Under the pieces are notes generated by a model. The model was not told where the DNA came from and did not search any database. It saw only the letters and a list, made by a program, of their open reading frames with translations. The position numbers were made by a program, and so were the translations under genes. A stretch of DNA of 34,579 bases from a virus. How positions within the stretch are numbered: the first letter of the stretch is position 1; every line of letters starts with the position of its first letter. The stretch is taken from IMG/VR virus record IMGVR_UViG_3300046482_000313, positions 1 through 34,579 of that record. The stretch is one strand, 5' to 3'. Of this stretch, positions 29,012 to 34,579 are shown in pieces.

Positions 29012-30301
29012 ATGAGTACCACCATTCTTCCAGAAGTGCAACAGATCATGGATGACCGCGAAGAGCGTGAACTGTGGATAGTAGGAAAAGAACATGAGCG
29101 GCCGCCGTATTTCTTCCCGGATGAAGGGATGGGCAATCGCCTGGGCCGTGCCCTGCGCGTGGTCAGTGAGGGCCGCTGCACCCCACACAGCGACGGGAGT
29201 TACACGGTCGAGGGCTCCGAGGGCCGTACCTACCGCGTCACCGACAGTTGTAGCTGCCCGAACAGCCAGAAGGGCAAGAGCAAGTGGTGTTACCACGCCG
29301 TGGCCGTGGCGCTGTACATCGAATGGCGCACGCGCTGTGCCTCGCTCACCGGCCAGCCTGCCCTGCCCCTCCCGCCGAGTACCCCCGACGCACGGCTGGC
29401 GCAGCCGCCCGCGCTGCCCACCCGCTGCGCGGCCTGTGGCCAGCCCGACTCCGAGCAGGCGTATCTCGGACACCTCGCCTGCGGCCATGTCGTGTGTACC
29501 CGCTGCCACCGGGACCAGTGCCCCTGCTGTGTCCCCCAGACGCCTGGGGAGGACGCGGGGACGAACCCCGACGCGGGGACGCGGCGAGGGGATCCGGATC
29601 CTGTCTCCGCGTCGCCGCGTCCCCGTGTCGCCGCGTCTGCCCCCTCTCTCACGCCCCAGGAGGCCCCTATGACCGAAGACCCTGACCCGTATATCCCCGA
29701 ACCCGCCGTGGCCGTCCTCGAGCCGCCGGTGGCGGAGCCGGTGCCGCTGCGCATCCCGAAGGAATACACCGTCTCGATCAAAGGCAGAACGCACGTGCTC
29801 TATACCGGCCTGGTGCTGGTGGCCCGCAGCCAGGGCCTGATGACGCTCAGCGCCGACTGGACCTACAACGATGCCGACCTGTCGCTGGCGCATGCCGTGT
29901 GCACCTTTGCCGATGGCCGCCGCTATGAAGACAGCGGCGATGCCACGCCCAGTAATGTCAGCAAGGGCATTGCCAGCCACTTTCGCCGCGTCGCCCTGAC
30001 CCGGGCGAAAGCACGCTGCCTGCGGGATGCGCTGGGGATCAGTGAGTGCAGCGTGGAGGAGCTGGAGGACGACGCCCACCGGCGCGAGACGCCCGACCTG
30101 AGCGCGGCCGTGCCCCCGCCCACGACGCCCACCACGCAGGACCTGCGTAGCCAGATCTGGGCCATCGTCAAGGGGCGGGCGCCGCAGACCGTGGGGAGCC
30201 GTGAGGCCGTGGCCGCCTGGGTGCAGCAGCAGACGGGCTATGCGCTGGTGCCTGCCAACTATGGCGCCATCGTGCACAGCCTGGAAACACGGGAGGGGTA
30301 G
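29012..30301 (+). CDS. SWIM and RING-like zinc protein fused to a putative DNA-annealing/binding domain
   Basis: A 429-aa protein. Residues 50-100 form a SWIM zinc finger (C80, C82, C93, H95; SCSCPNSQKG, WCYHAVAVAL). Residues 139-173 have C3HC4 RING-type spacing (C139, C142, C157, H159, C162, C165, C170, C173). Residues ~180-212 are encoded by a GC-rich palindromic repeat. From M220 a second module begins: IPKEYTVSIKG, YTGLVLVARSQGL, and GDATPSNVSKGIASHF followed by LTRAKARCLRDALGI. This pattern is known from phage proteins of uncertain function, sometimes suspected to bind or anneal ssDNA. AGGAGG five bases before M220 (29669) shows that the second module was or still is a separate start. 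Confidence 0.75.
   Translation: MSTTILPEVQQIMDDREERELWIVGKEHERPPYFFPDEGMGNRLGRALRVVSEGRCTPHSDGSYTVEGSEGRTYRVTDSCSCPNSQKGKSKWCYHAVAVALYIEWRTRCASLTGQPALPLPPSTPDARLAQPPALPTRCAACGQPDSEQAYLGHLACGHVVCTRCHRDQCPCCVPQTPGEDAGTNPDAGTRRGDPDPVSASPRPRVAASAPSLTPQEAPMTEDPDPYIPEPAVAVLEPPVAEPVPLRIPKEYTVSIKGRTHVLYTGLVLVARSQGLMTLSADWTYNDADLSLAHAVCTFADGRRYEDSGDATPSNVSKGIASHFRRVALTRAKARCLRDALGISECSVEELEDDAHRRETPDLSAAVPPPTTPTTQDLRSQIWAIVKGRAPQTVGSREAVAAWVQQQTGYALVPANYGAIVHSLETREG
29552..29637. repeat. GC-rich palindromic dispersed repeat, copy 2 (joins two modules)
   Basis: Left arm GACGCGGGGAC units, a GGATCCGGATCC centre, and right-arm GTCGCCGCGTCC and GTGTCGCCGCGTC units make an imperfect long palindrome. It shares exact 17-19-base words with the copies at 14426 and 32501. 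It lies in frame between the RING-like cysteines and the internal start at 29669. Confidence 0.8.
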
Positions 30302-30303
30302 CC

Positions 30304-30489
30304 ATGTCCCTCGCCTACCACCTGTTCACCGCGCTGTGCGACGTAACGACCCAGTTCGAGCGCCGGCGCGAGCGCTATGACCCGGGCAGCGATGCCTGGG
30401 TCGCGCTGACCCAGTTGGTTGCCTGGCTCGATATGTGGATTGATGCGCTCGTCGAGACGGACGGGCTCGCCGAGGAGGACACGCCATGA
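30304..30489 (+). CDS. Small acidic early protein
   Basis: A 61-aa helical protein, MSLAYHLFTALCDVTTQFER, then RRERYDPGSDAWVALTQLVA and WLDMWIDALVETDGLAEEDTP. GAGGGG precedes the ATG, two bases after the previous stop, and its own stop overlaps the next start (ATGA). It resembles the 54-aa peptide at 32313 in layout (helical, 'L.ALIDALF/IDALVE' end), so the two may be distant relatives. Function unknown. Confidence 0.6.
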   Translation: MSLAYHLFTALCDVTTQFERRRERYDPGSDAWVALTQLVAWLDMWIDALVETDGLAEEDTP

Positions 30490-30710
30490 GCGACCTCGTG
30501 CGCGTGCGCTTTCAGTTTGGGATTGGCCAGCCGGTGCGCTGGGCGGACGACCCGGAGCACCCCTACGTCGTGGTGTGGCGGCGCTACCACGAAGGGCAGG
30601 CCACGCGCCACTGCGCCTACGGCCTGACCTCCCGGCGCAGTACGGGGGTGCACCCGCCACTCGTGCACCTGGCCTATGAAGCGGATCTCGAAGAGGACAC
30701 CAAGCCATGA
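30486..30710 (+). CDS. Small basic protein of unknown function
   Basis: A 74-aa beta-rich protein, VRVRFQFGIGQPVRWADDPE, HPYVVVWRRYHEGQATRHCA, ending LVHLAYEADLEEDTKP. The 'F.IGQ.V.W..DPE.PYVV..R.Y.EG..' pattern suggests a small barrel-like (SH3/Tudor-type) fold, as in many phage accessory peptides, but this is only a pattern guess. It is coupled by ATGA overlaps to both neighbours. Confidence 0.6.
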   Translation: MSDLVRVRFQFGIGQPVRWADDPEHPYVVVWRRYHEGQATRHCAYGLTSRRSTGVHPPLVHLAYEADLEEDTKP

Positions 30711-31132
30711 TTCACTACCTGCCCACCCTGCACGCCCCCACGGCCGCCTGTGGGGACCGCACCTCCCAGTTGGCGACGCGGGATCCCGGCCGCGTCACGT
30801 GCCCCCGCTGCCTGCGTGCCCAGCCCCAGCCCGGCATGCCGGAAGCGGCGCTACTCCAGCAGGTCCGGGCACTCGCCCGCGAGGCAGGCTATGCGCTGTG
30901 GTATCATACGCACCGCTCGGACCATAGCCCGGCGGGGTTTCCCGATGTCATCCTGGTCCGGCCTGAGCCTGGACGTGGCGCGGTCTACGCCCTGGAGTGC
31001 AAAACGCGCACGGGCAAAGTCTCGCTGGCGCAGCAGACCTGGCTCGCGGCCCTGGACGGGAAAATGGTGCACGCCCGCGTGGTCAGGCCCGCGGATCTGG
31101 CGGACGTACAGGCCCTGTTCCGTGGAGCATAA
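30707..31132 (+). CDS. VRR-NUC domain nuclease
   Basis: A 141-aa nuclease. An N-terminal Cys pair (CPRCLRAQ) with C19 may bind zinc. From about residue 43 a VRR-NUC domain follows: EAALLQQVRALAREAGYALW, GFPDVILVRPEPGRG with the catalytic D, YALECKTRTGKVSLAQQTWL with the E-x-K pair and the Q. VRR-NUC enzymes in phages serve as Holliday-junction or branch-cleaving nucleases in recombination and DNA packaging. The start overlaps the upstream stop (ATGA). Its neighbour at 29012 carries a possible annealing domain, so the two would fit one recombination module. Confidence 0.85.
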   Translation: MIHYLPTLHAPTAACGDRTSQLATRDPGRVTCPRCLRAQPQPGMPEAALLQQVRALAREAGYALWYHTHRSDHSPAGFPDVILVRPEPGRGAVYALECKTRTGKVSLAQQTWLAALDGKMVHARVVRPADLADVQALFRGA

Positions 31133-31146
31133 CGGGAGGAGGAAAC

Positions 31147-31815
31147 GTGACGACACTGCATCCGAGTATTGCCCATATCGAACGGCCTAACCGCATCGCC
31201 CGGTTGCCGCTGGACCACCGCGGGTATCCGGTCCCGTACTTTGTCGCGCGGGTGGCAGGCCAGCCGGACCACCGGATTGTCGACAATGCCAAGTTTGCGC
31301 CCGCCGTGAAGGAGCATCGCTGCTGGATCTGTGGCGACATCCTGGGGCGCTACCTGACCTTTGCGCTGGGTCCCATGTGTACGATTACGCGTACCGTGTC
31401 TGAGCCGCCTTCGCATCTGGAGTGCCTGCGGTATGCCGTCCAGGCCTGCCCCTTCCTGGCCAGGCCGCATGCGCACCGGCGCGAGGCCGGATTGCCTGAG
31501 AGCTTCGAGGAGGCCCCTGGCCTGCCCATCCAACGCAACCCTGGCGTGGTCTGTCTCTGGACGACGCGAACCTTTCGTCCGTTCCTCGATCATCAGGGCG
31601 GCGTGCTCTTCCAGGTGGGCGACCCGACCACCACCGCGTGGTACGCCGAGGGACGCACGGCCACGCGGGCGGAGGTACAGGCCTCGCTGGACAGTGGCTT
31701 GCCCGTGTTACAGGAGATGGCGGCGCAGGAAGGGGCGACGGCCGTGGCGGCGCTCATGGCGCAACTGACACGGGCCATGACCTATCTGCCGCCAAAGGCA
31801 GCAGGCACCGCATGA
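31147..31815 (+). CDS. Conserved phage protein with CxxC zinc site, unknown function
   Basis: A 222-aa protein starting at GTG (31147) behind GGAGGAGG. The pattern RGYPVPYFVARVAGQPDHRI, then CWICGDILGRYLTFALGPMC, then SEPPSHLECLRYAVQACPFL is that of a widespread phage/bacterial family of unknown role (C-x2-C, GPMC, EPPSH..C, ACPFL). The cysteines and histidine (about residues 60-100) probably bind one zinc. The C-terminal half is mixed alpha/beta (FLDHQGGVLFQVGDPTTTAW). No catalytic motif seen. Family recognition is from memory. Confidence 0.7.
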   Translation: MTTLHPSIAHIERPNRIARLPLDHRGYPVPYFVARVAGQPDHRIVDNAKFAPAVKEHRCWICGDILGRYLTFALGPMCTITRTVSEPPSHLECLRYAVQACPFLARPHAHRREAGLPESFEEAPGLPIQRNPGVVCLWTTRTFRPFLDHQGGVLFQVGDPTTTAWYAEGRTATRAEVQASLDSGLPVLQEMAAQEGATAVAALMAQLTRAMTYLPPKAAGTA

Positions 31816-31875
31816 TGGCTGGTATCGGCGACCGGTGACCACGGCGATGGTGCGGGAGGGCGACGACGCGAGCCC

Positions 31876-31906
31876 CCCGCCAGCCCTCACGCCGAAAGCT
31901 GGCGGG
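31876..31906 (+). other. Stable hairpin in the 31816-31977 gap
   Basis: CCCGCCAGC (31876-31884) pairs with GCTGGCGGG (31898-31906), 9 bp around a 13-base loop. No T-run follows, so it is not a classic terminator. It may partly separate the upstream operon from the genes at 31978 onward. A second weaker stem-loop (31918-31956) follows. Confidence 0.45.
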
Positions 31907-31977
31907 TGATGCATTGGCGTTGCCTACCCACGAGGCAGGCAGACGCATCATAGCACCATGGAAGAGGAGACACAAGC

Positions 31978-32316
31978 ATGTCGACGAGCCATGCGGCCTA
32001 TGCCCAGGCGAAAGCCGACGGACGCTGCGTGCACCATCCCCGCCAGGCCGCCGCGCTGCCCGGCCAGGTCCAGTGTGCGGCCTGCCGTGCCAAACAGCAC
32101 GCCTATCGGGCGCTCAATCGCTCGCCCGCCGCCCAACGCGCCTACGATCTGCGCCAGCGCATGCGTGAGGCCGGCATGCGGGTGGTGCCTCCCCCGCCCG
32201 TGCCCACGCCCGTCGCATCGTTCCTGCTGTGCTGTGGGCAGTGGTGGACGATTACCCATCTCCCGCTGGTGGTGCCCTGCTGTGGCCGCCGCTGGCTGGT
32301 GGAGGACACGCCATGA
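31978..32316 (+). CDS. Small zinc-ribbon-like protein
   Basis: A 112-aa protein. The N-terminal module SHAAYAQAKADGRCVHHPRQ followed by VQCAACRAKQHAYRALNR resembles the short 'C..H/C..CxxC.AKQR.Y' zinc modules common in phage and HNH-linked proteins. The C-terminus has a second Cys set (FLLCCGQWWTI, VPCCGRRWLVEDTP). Paired CC motifs suggest metal binding. GAGGAG precedes the ATG by nine bases. The stop overlaps the next start (ATGA). Function unknown. Confidence 0.6.
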   Translation: MSTSHAAYAQAKADGRCVHHPRQAAALPGQVQCAACRAKQHAYRALNRSPAAQRAYDLRQRMREAGMRVVPPPPVPTPVASFLLCCGQWWTITHLPLVVPCCGRRWLVEDTP

Positions 32317-32477
32317 CCAAACTCGACCTTGTAACCCAACTCTGCCAGATCCGTGAGGACCTGGAAACCCTGCGCCTGGACCTGCACCTGGAGGCGGCCA
32401 GTGCGGCGCGCCTGCTTGACCTGGGCGCCAGGCTGGATGCCCTCATTGATGCCCTGTTTGTTCTGGAGGATCGCTGA
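32313..32477 (+). CDS. Small helical peptide
   Basis: A 54-aa amphipathic helical peptide, MTKLDLVTQLCQIREDLETL, RLDLHLEAASAARLLDLGAR, LDALIDALFVLEDR, with Leu at heptad positions. It is coupled to both neighbours (ATGA and TGATG overlaps). It joins the group of short coiled-coil peptides (28575, 28767, 30304) scattered in this operon. Possibly adapter subunits, but nothing specific can be said. Confidence 0.55.
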   Translation: MTKLDLVTQLCQIREDLETLRLDLHLEAASAARLLDLGARLDALIDALFVLEDR

Positions 32478-33955
32478 TGCCACACCCGCTGCTTCTGCCA
32501 TCGCCGTCCCTCGCCGCGTCCCCGTGTCCCCGCGTCCCCGTGTCTCCCTGGCTGTTCCTACTCTGTCTGCTCCTGCCGCTGACGGCCGGCGCCCAGACCA
32601 CCTACCATACCCGCCAGGCCGAGGAGGTGCTGGCCGGTACCCGTCGCCTGAAGGGCAGCGACAGCCACAGTTGCACCCAGGCCACCAACCCGGCCACGCC
32701 CAAGGCCTCGATCAACGCCGGGATCGCCTGTCTGGCTCCCGGCGACACGCTCGCCATCGGCCCGGGCCACTATGACGAGCTGCTCCAGGGCCAGATGAGC
32801 GCCAGCCGCACCTGTCCGAGCGCCGATCAGACGATACAGCCGGGCTGTGCCGTCATCCCCAATGGCGTGAGCGCCGAGCGCCCCACCACCCTGACGGGCA
32901 CGGCGACGAACGTCGTCATCTCCCCTCGTGGACGCGCACTGTCGGGTGGCGGGGGCATCCTGACCTATTACGACGCCTCGAAGTACCAGCACCTCGAGGG
33001 CCTGCACTTTGTGGCCGATAGCGCGCCGGGGAGTGCCAGCGGCGTGCATCTGGGCAACACGTATGGCGTGCTGTTCACCCGCAACGAGATTGCCTACGGC
33101 ACGCTCAACAGCTCACACCACAGCCAGTATCACGCCATCCTCGGCAACGACGTGCACCACGCTGGTGAGGGCTGTGACCGCCGCACCCAGGGTTCGCCCC
33201 CCTGCCCGCATGGCATGTACATCTGCGGGCAACACCATGTCGTGATGTCCAACTACGTGCATCACAACAGCAACTACGGTATCCAGATCTCCTGCGAGCA
33301 GGGCGGTATTAGCGATGTGCGCGTGGAGCGCAACCGGGTGGCGTACAATAAGGGCGTCGGCATCCGCATCCAGGGCAGCGGCATGACGGCGGTGGCGAAT
33401 CTGCTCATCGCGAATGGCGTGGGCATGACCACCGGCGGCAACGGGCTCATCGCCCACAATACGTTCGACGGGTATGACGCGGACATGGATGATCCGTTTG
33501 GGATCTGGTACGAGGGCAATTTTCAGATTGTCAACAACGTCTTCACCCGCATGAAATCGGCCTGGCTGATGGTGCGCCGCCGCTCGGGGAGTACCTATGT
33601 GGACCCGGATCCCCAGGTGGTGCACCACAACGGCTGCGATCTGGCCGGCAACGTCGGCTGCACGCTGGTCCAGCCCACCGACACGTGGTACCGGGATCTG
33701 GCCAGCGGGGACTATGCCCTGGCGGCGCAGAGTCCGGCGCAAGGGGCCGGCGCGTCAGGGGTGCCGGTCACGCAGGATATCCAGTATGCCACGTACCCGC
33801 AGCCGGACCAGGGCGCCTATGCCTGGCAGGGGAGTCCGCCCATCCCGCCCGAGCCGCCACAGCCCGGACCCGTGACGGCATGGCGCTGCGAGGGGGATCT
33901 GTTGGCAGGAGGCAAACTGGCCATGACCTGCGTGCCACAGGAGGACAGGCGGTAA
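32477..33955 (+). CDS. Secreted right-handed beta-helix protein (probable cargo gene)
   Basis: A 492-aa protein. Residues 25-41 (PWLFLLCLLLPLTAGAQ) are a Sec signal peptide with a likely cut after AGA. The mature part has repeated Asn/His/Gly rungs of a parallel beta-helix (about 130-400): LEGLHFVADS, VLFTRNEIAYG, AILGNDVHHAG, VVMSNYVHHNSNYGIQISCE, VRVERNRVAYNKGVGIRIQG, NGLIAHNTFDGYD. This fold is shared by pectate lyase-type polysaccharide lyases and host-surface proteins. The Sec signal is odd for a virion protein and points to a host-altering cargo gene. A GC-rich dispersed repeat supplies the ~18 residues before the signal. The start overlaps the upstream stop (TGATG). Confidence 0.8.
   Translation: MPHPLLLPSPSLAASPCPRVPVSPWLFLLCLLLPLTAGAQTTYHTRQAEEVLAGTRRLKGSDSHSCTQATNPATPKASINAGIACLAPGDTLAIGPGHYDELLQGQMSASRTCPSADQTIQPGCAVIPNGVSAERPTTLTGTATNVVISPRGRALSGGGGILTYYDASKYQHLEGLHFVADSAPGSASGVHLGNTYGVLFTRNEIAYGTLNSSHHSQYHAILGNDVHHAGEGCDRRTQGSPPCPHGMYICGQHHVVMSNYVHHNSNYGIQISCEQGGISDVRVERNRVAYNKGVGIRIQGSGMTAVANLLIANGVGMTTGGNGLIAHNTFDGYDADMDDPFGIWYEGNFQIVNNVFTRMKSAWLMVRRRSGSTYVDPDPQVVHHNGCDLAGNVGCTLVQPTDTWYRDLASGDYALAAQSPAQGAGASGVPVTQDIQYATYPQPDQGAYAWQGSPPIPPEPPQPGPVTAWRCEGDLLAGGKLAMTCVPQEDRR
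32501..32548. repeat. GC-rich dispersed repeat, copy 3 (one arm only, in beta-helix gene)
   Basis: Iterated TCGCCGCGTCCCCGTGTC and CCGCGTCCCCGTGTC units, sharing a 17-base word with copy 2. The opposite arm is absent. It encodes SLAASPCPRVPVSP just before the signal peptide, lengthening the N-terminus beyond that of a usual signal. Confidence 0.7.
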
Positions 33956-34293
33956 GCAACTGCTGGCACTCACGTGCCGCAGCTTTGCCACTACCGGTAC
34001 AACCGCCACTTTTCCAAGGTGGCCCGGCGCGACTGATGAGGCGGGCTTACAGGCCGCCCTAGCGCCAGTGCTGATCCTGACGCGTGTGGAGATGCCGTTG
34101 AACTGCGTCGACAAGTATGGTGGCATAAGACCGTGCCCAAACCGTGCTGCTCCGCAGAGCGAGTGTCTCAGGGCATCGACAGAGTGTACCTAGTATTTTG
34201 TACCCTATGCAAGCGAACGGCGGCTGAAGCCGGGGAACGCTCCTCTGCTGGCATTGAAATGCCGCAGTTTCCGCGCCTTGAAAGGGATGTTCG
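33956..34293 (+). other. 338-base gene-free stretch with two copies of a bulged hairpin
   Basis: No convincing gene: short ORFs lack ribosome-binding sites. Two hairpins of the same design occur at about 33963-33985 and 34240-34262. Each has CTGC, a bulged T, GGCA, a 6-base loop (CTCACG or TTGAAA), then TGCCGCAG. Stems are identical while loops differ, and short outer pairing is possible in both. Other stems (GGCGG/CCGCC near 34041) occur. It could be a structured RNA, a recombination site pair or a remnant of a duplicated module. No -10/-35 of quality was seen. Confidence 0.5.
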
Positions 34294-34455
34294 ATGACGA
34301 CCTGTACGATCTGCGGCAGCCCCTGTGCCGGCAGCGACGAGACCAGCAACCCGTTCTGTACCGATTGCCAGATGCTGAATTTCCACGGCCAGACGGTGCC
34401 GGATCTGGCCCTGGGCGGAGCCGGGTGGGACCTGCCCCTGCCCCCGCCCAGGTAG
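34294..34455 (+). CDS. Zinc-ribbon peptide next to the CRISPR array
   Basis: A 53-aa peptide with a treble-clef or ribbon-type metal site: CTICGSPC near the N-terminus and CTDC at residues 22-25, then a Gly/Pro-rich tail (LALGGAGWDLPLPPPR). AAGGGATG precedes the ATG by six bases. It ends six bases before the first CRISPR repeat. It is not a Cas protein. Similar tiny zinc peptides are common in the early genes of this phage (31978), which argues that phage DNA extends up to the array. Confidence 0.65.
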   Translation: MTTCTICGSPCAGSDETSNPFCTDCQMLNFHGQTVPDLALGGAGWDLPLPPPR

Positions 34456-34460
34456 CAGGC

Positions 34461-34579
34461 GTGTGTCCCCCGCGCGCGCGGGAGGAACGACACACGGTTG
34501 TGCGCTACTGCTCATTGCCAAGTGTGTCCCCCGCGCGCGCGGGAGGAACGCCCAGGCGTGTCGTGAGATCGCGGTATTG
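34461..34579. CRISPR. Two-repeat CRISPR array, type I-E-like, cut by the window edge
   Basis: Two identical 29-base repeats (34461-34489 and 34522-34550; core CCCGCGCGCGCGGG, ends GTGTGTC and GGAACG) enclose a 32-base spacer (34490-34521). A second spacer starts at 34551 and is cut after 29 bases by the window end. The 29/32 geometry and the GTGT..CCCCGCG..GCGGG..GAAC pattern fit type I-E. No leader-like AT-rich tract lies on the left, and no cas gene is in the window. The second spacer equals 4524-4552 of this phage. The PAM position suggests transcription from the right, so this spacer would be leader-proximal and newest. Spacer 1 has no match that I found here. Confidence 0.85.

Noticed and set aside
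34033-34066. CTGATGAG followed by a stem, resembling a hammerhead ribozyme core
   Set aside because: The required GAAA after stem II is absent, and no matching stems I and III could be drawn.
1-34579. Circular genome closed by terminal overlap
   Set aside because: The right-end bases match an internal site (4524-4552), not the left end. Both ends cut features, so completeness cannot be claimed.

Overview
The window reads as most of a P22-like podovirus (short-tailed dsDNA phage) genome from a high-GC bacterium. The host cannot be named from this sequence. The block of small terminase, large terminase, P22-type portal, scaffold, P22-type coat, gp4-like and gp10-like tail-plug proteins, three large internal virion (ejection) proteins and fibres is the P22 morphogenetic order, here on the minus strand. 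Neither end looks like a natural genome end. The left edge cuts a collagen-like fibre gene and the right edge stops inside a CRISPR spacer. No integrase, holin/endolysin pair or tRNA gene was recognised, although two XRE-type regulators and divergent operators suggest a lysogeny-like switch.

Layout. Positions 1-20.8 kb are the late region on the minus strand, with many ATGA or TGATG start/stop overlaps. It is interrupted by two plus-strand islands (1.3-1.9 kb and 9.9-10.5 kb). Each island has a promoter-like TATACT box, an RNA leader that can fold into a three-way junction, and two tiny genes coding mostly for single-pass membrane proteins. Two HNH homing endonucleases sit in the late block, after the coat gene and after the large terminase gene. 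The second brought a foreign terminase 3' end and left the old one behind as a fragment. Positions 20.8-21.8 kb are a control region with a palindromic promoter, a CI-like repressor and divergent early promoters. Positions 21.8-25.2 kb carry small early genes, two XRE-type regulators, a ParB-like protein and an Arc-like ribbon-helix-helix repressor. Positions 25.3-32.5 kb are a plus-strand replication/recombination operon: HNH protein, primase-polymerase/DUF3987 helicase, paired coiled-coil peptides, a SWIM/RING-like zinc protein fused to a putative DNA-annealing domain, a VRR-NUC nuclease and small zinc proteins. Positions 32.5-34.5 kb hold a Sec-exported beta-helix protein (probably a cargo gene), a structured gene-free stretch and a zinc-ribbon peptide. 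Positions 34,461-34,579 are a two-repeat CRISPR array.

Most striking points. (1) The last CRISPR spacer is identical over all 29 visible bases to this phage's own ejection-protein gene. If extended to 32 nt, the protospacer is flanked by AAG, the classic type I-E PAM. (2) The helicase domain of the primase gene is bracketed by inverted repeats of about 120 bp with a 35-bp perfect core. (3) The terminase tail is duplicated around a homing endonuclease. (4) Structured RNA leaders recur in front of opposite-strand mini-operons. (5) A host-type GC-rich palindromic repeat lies in frame inside three unrelated genes and appears to have fused two of them.
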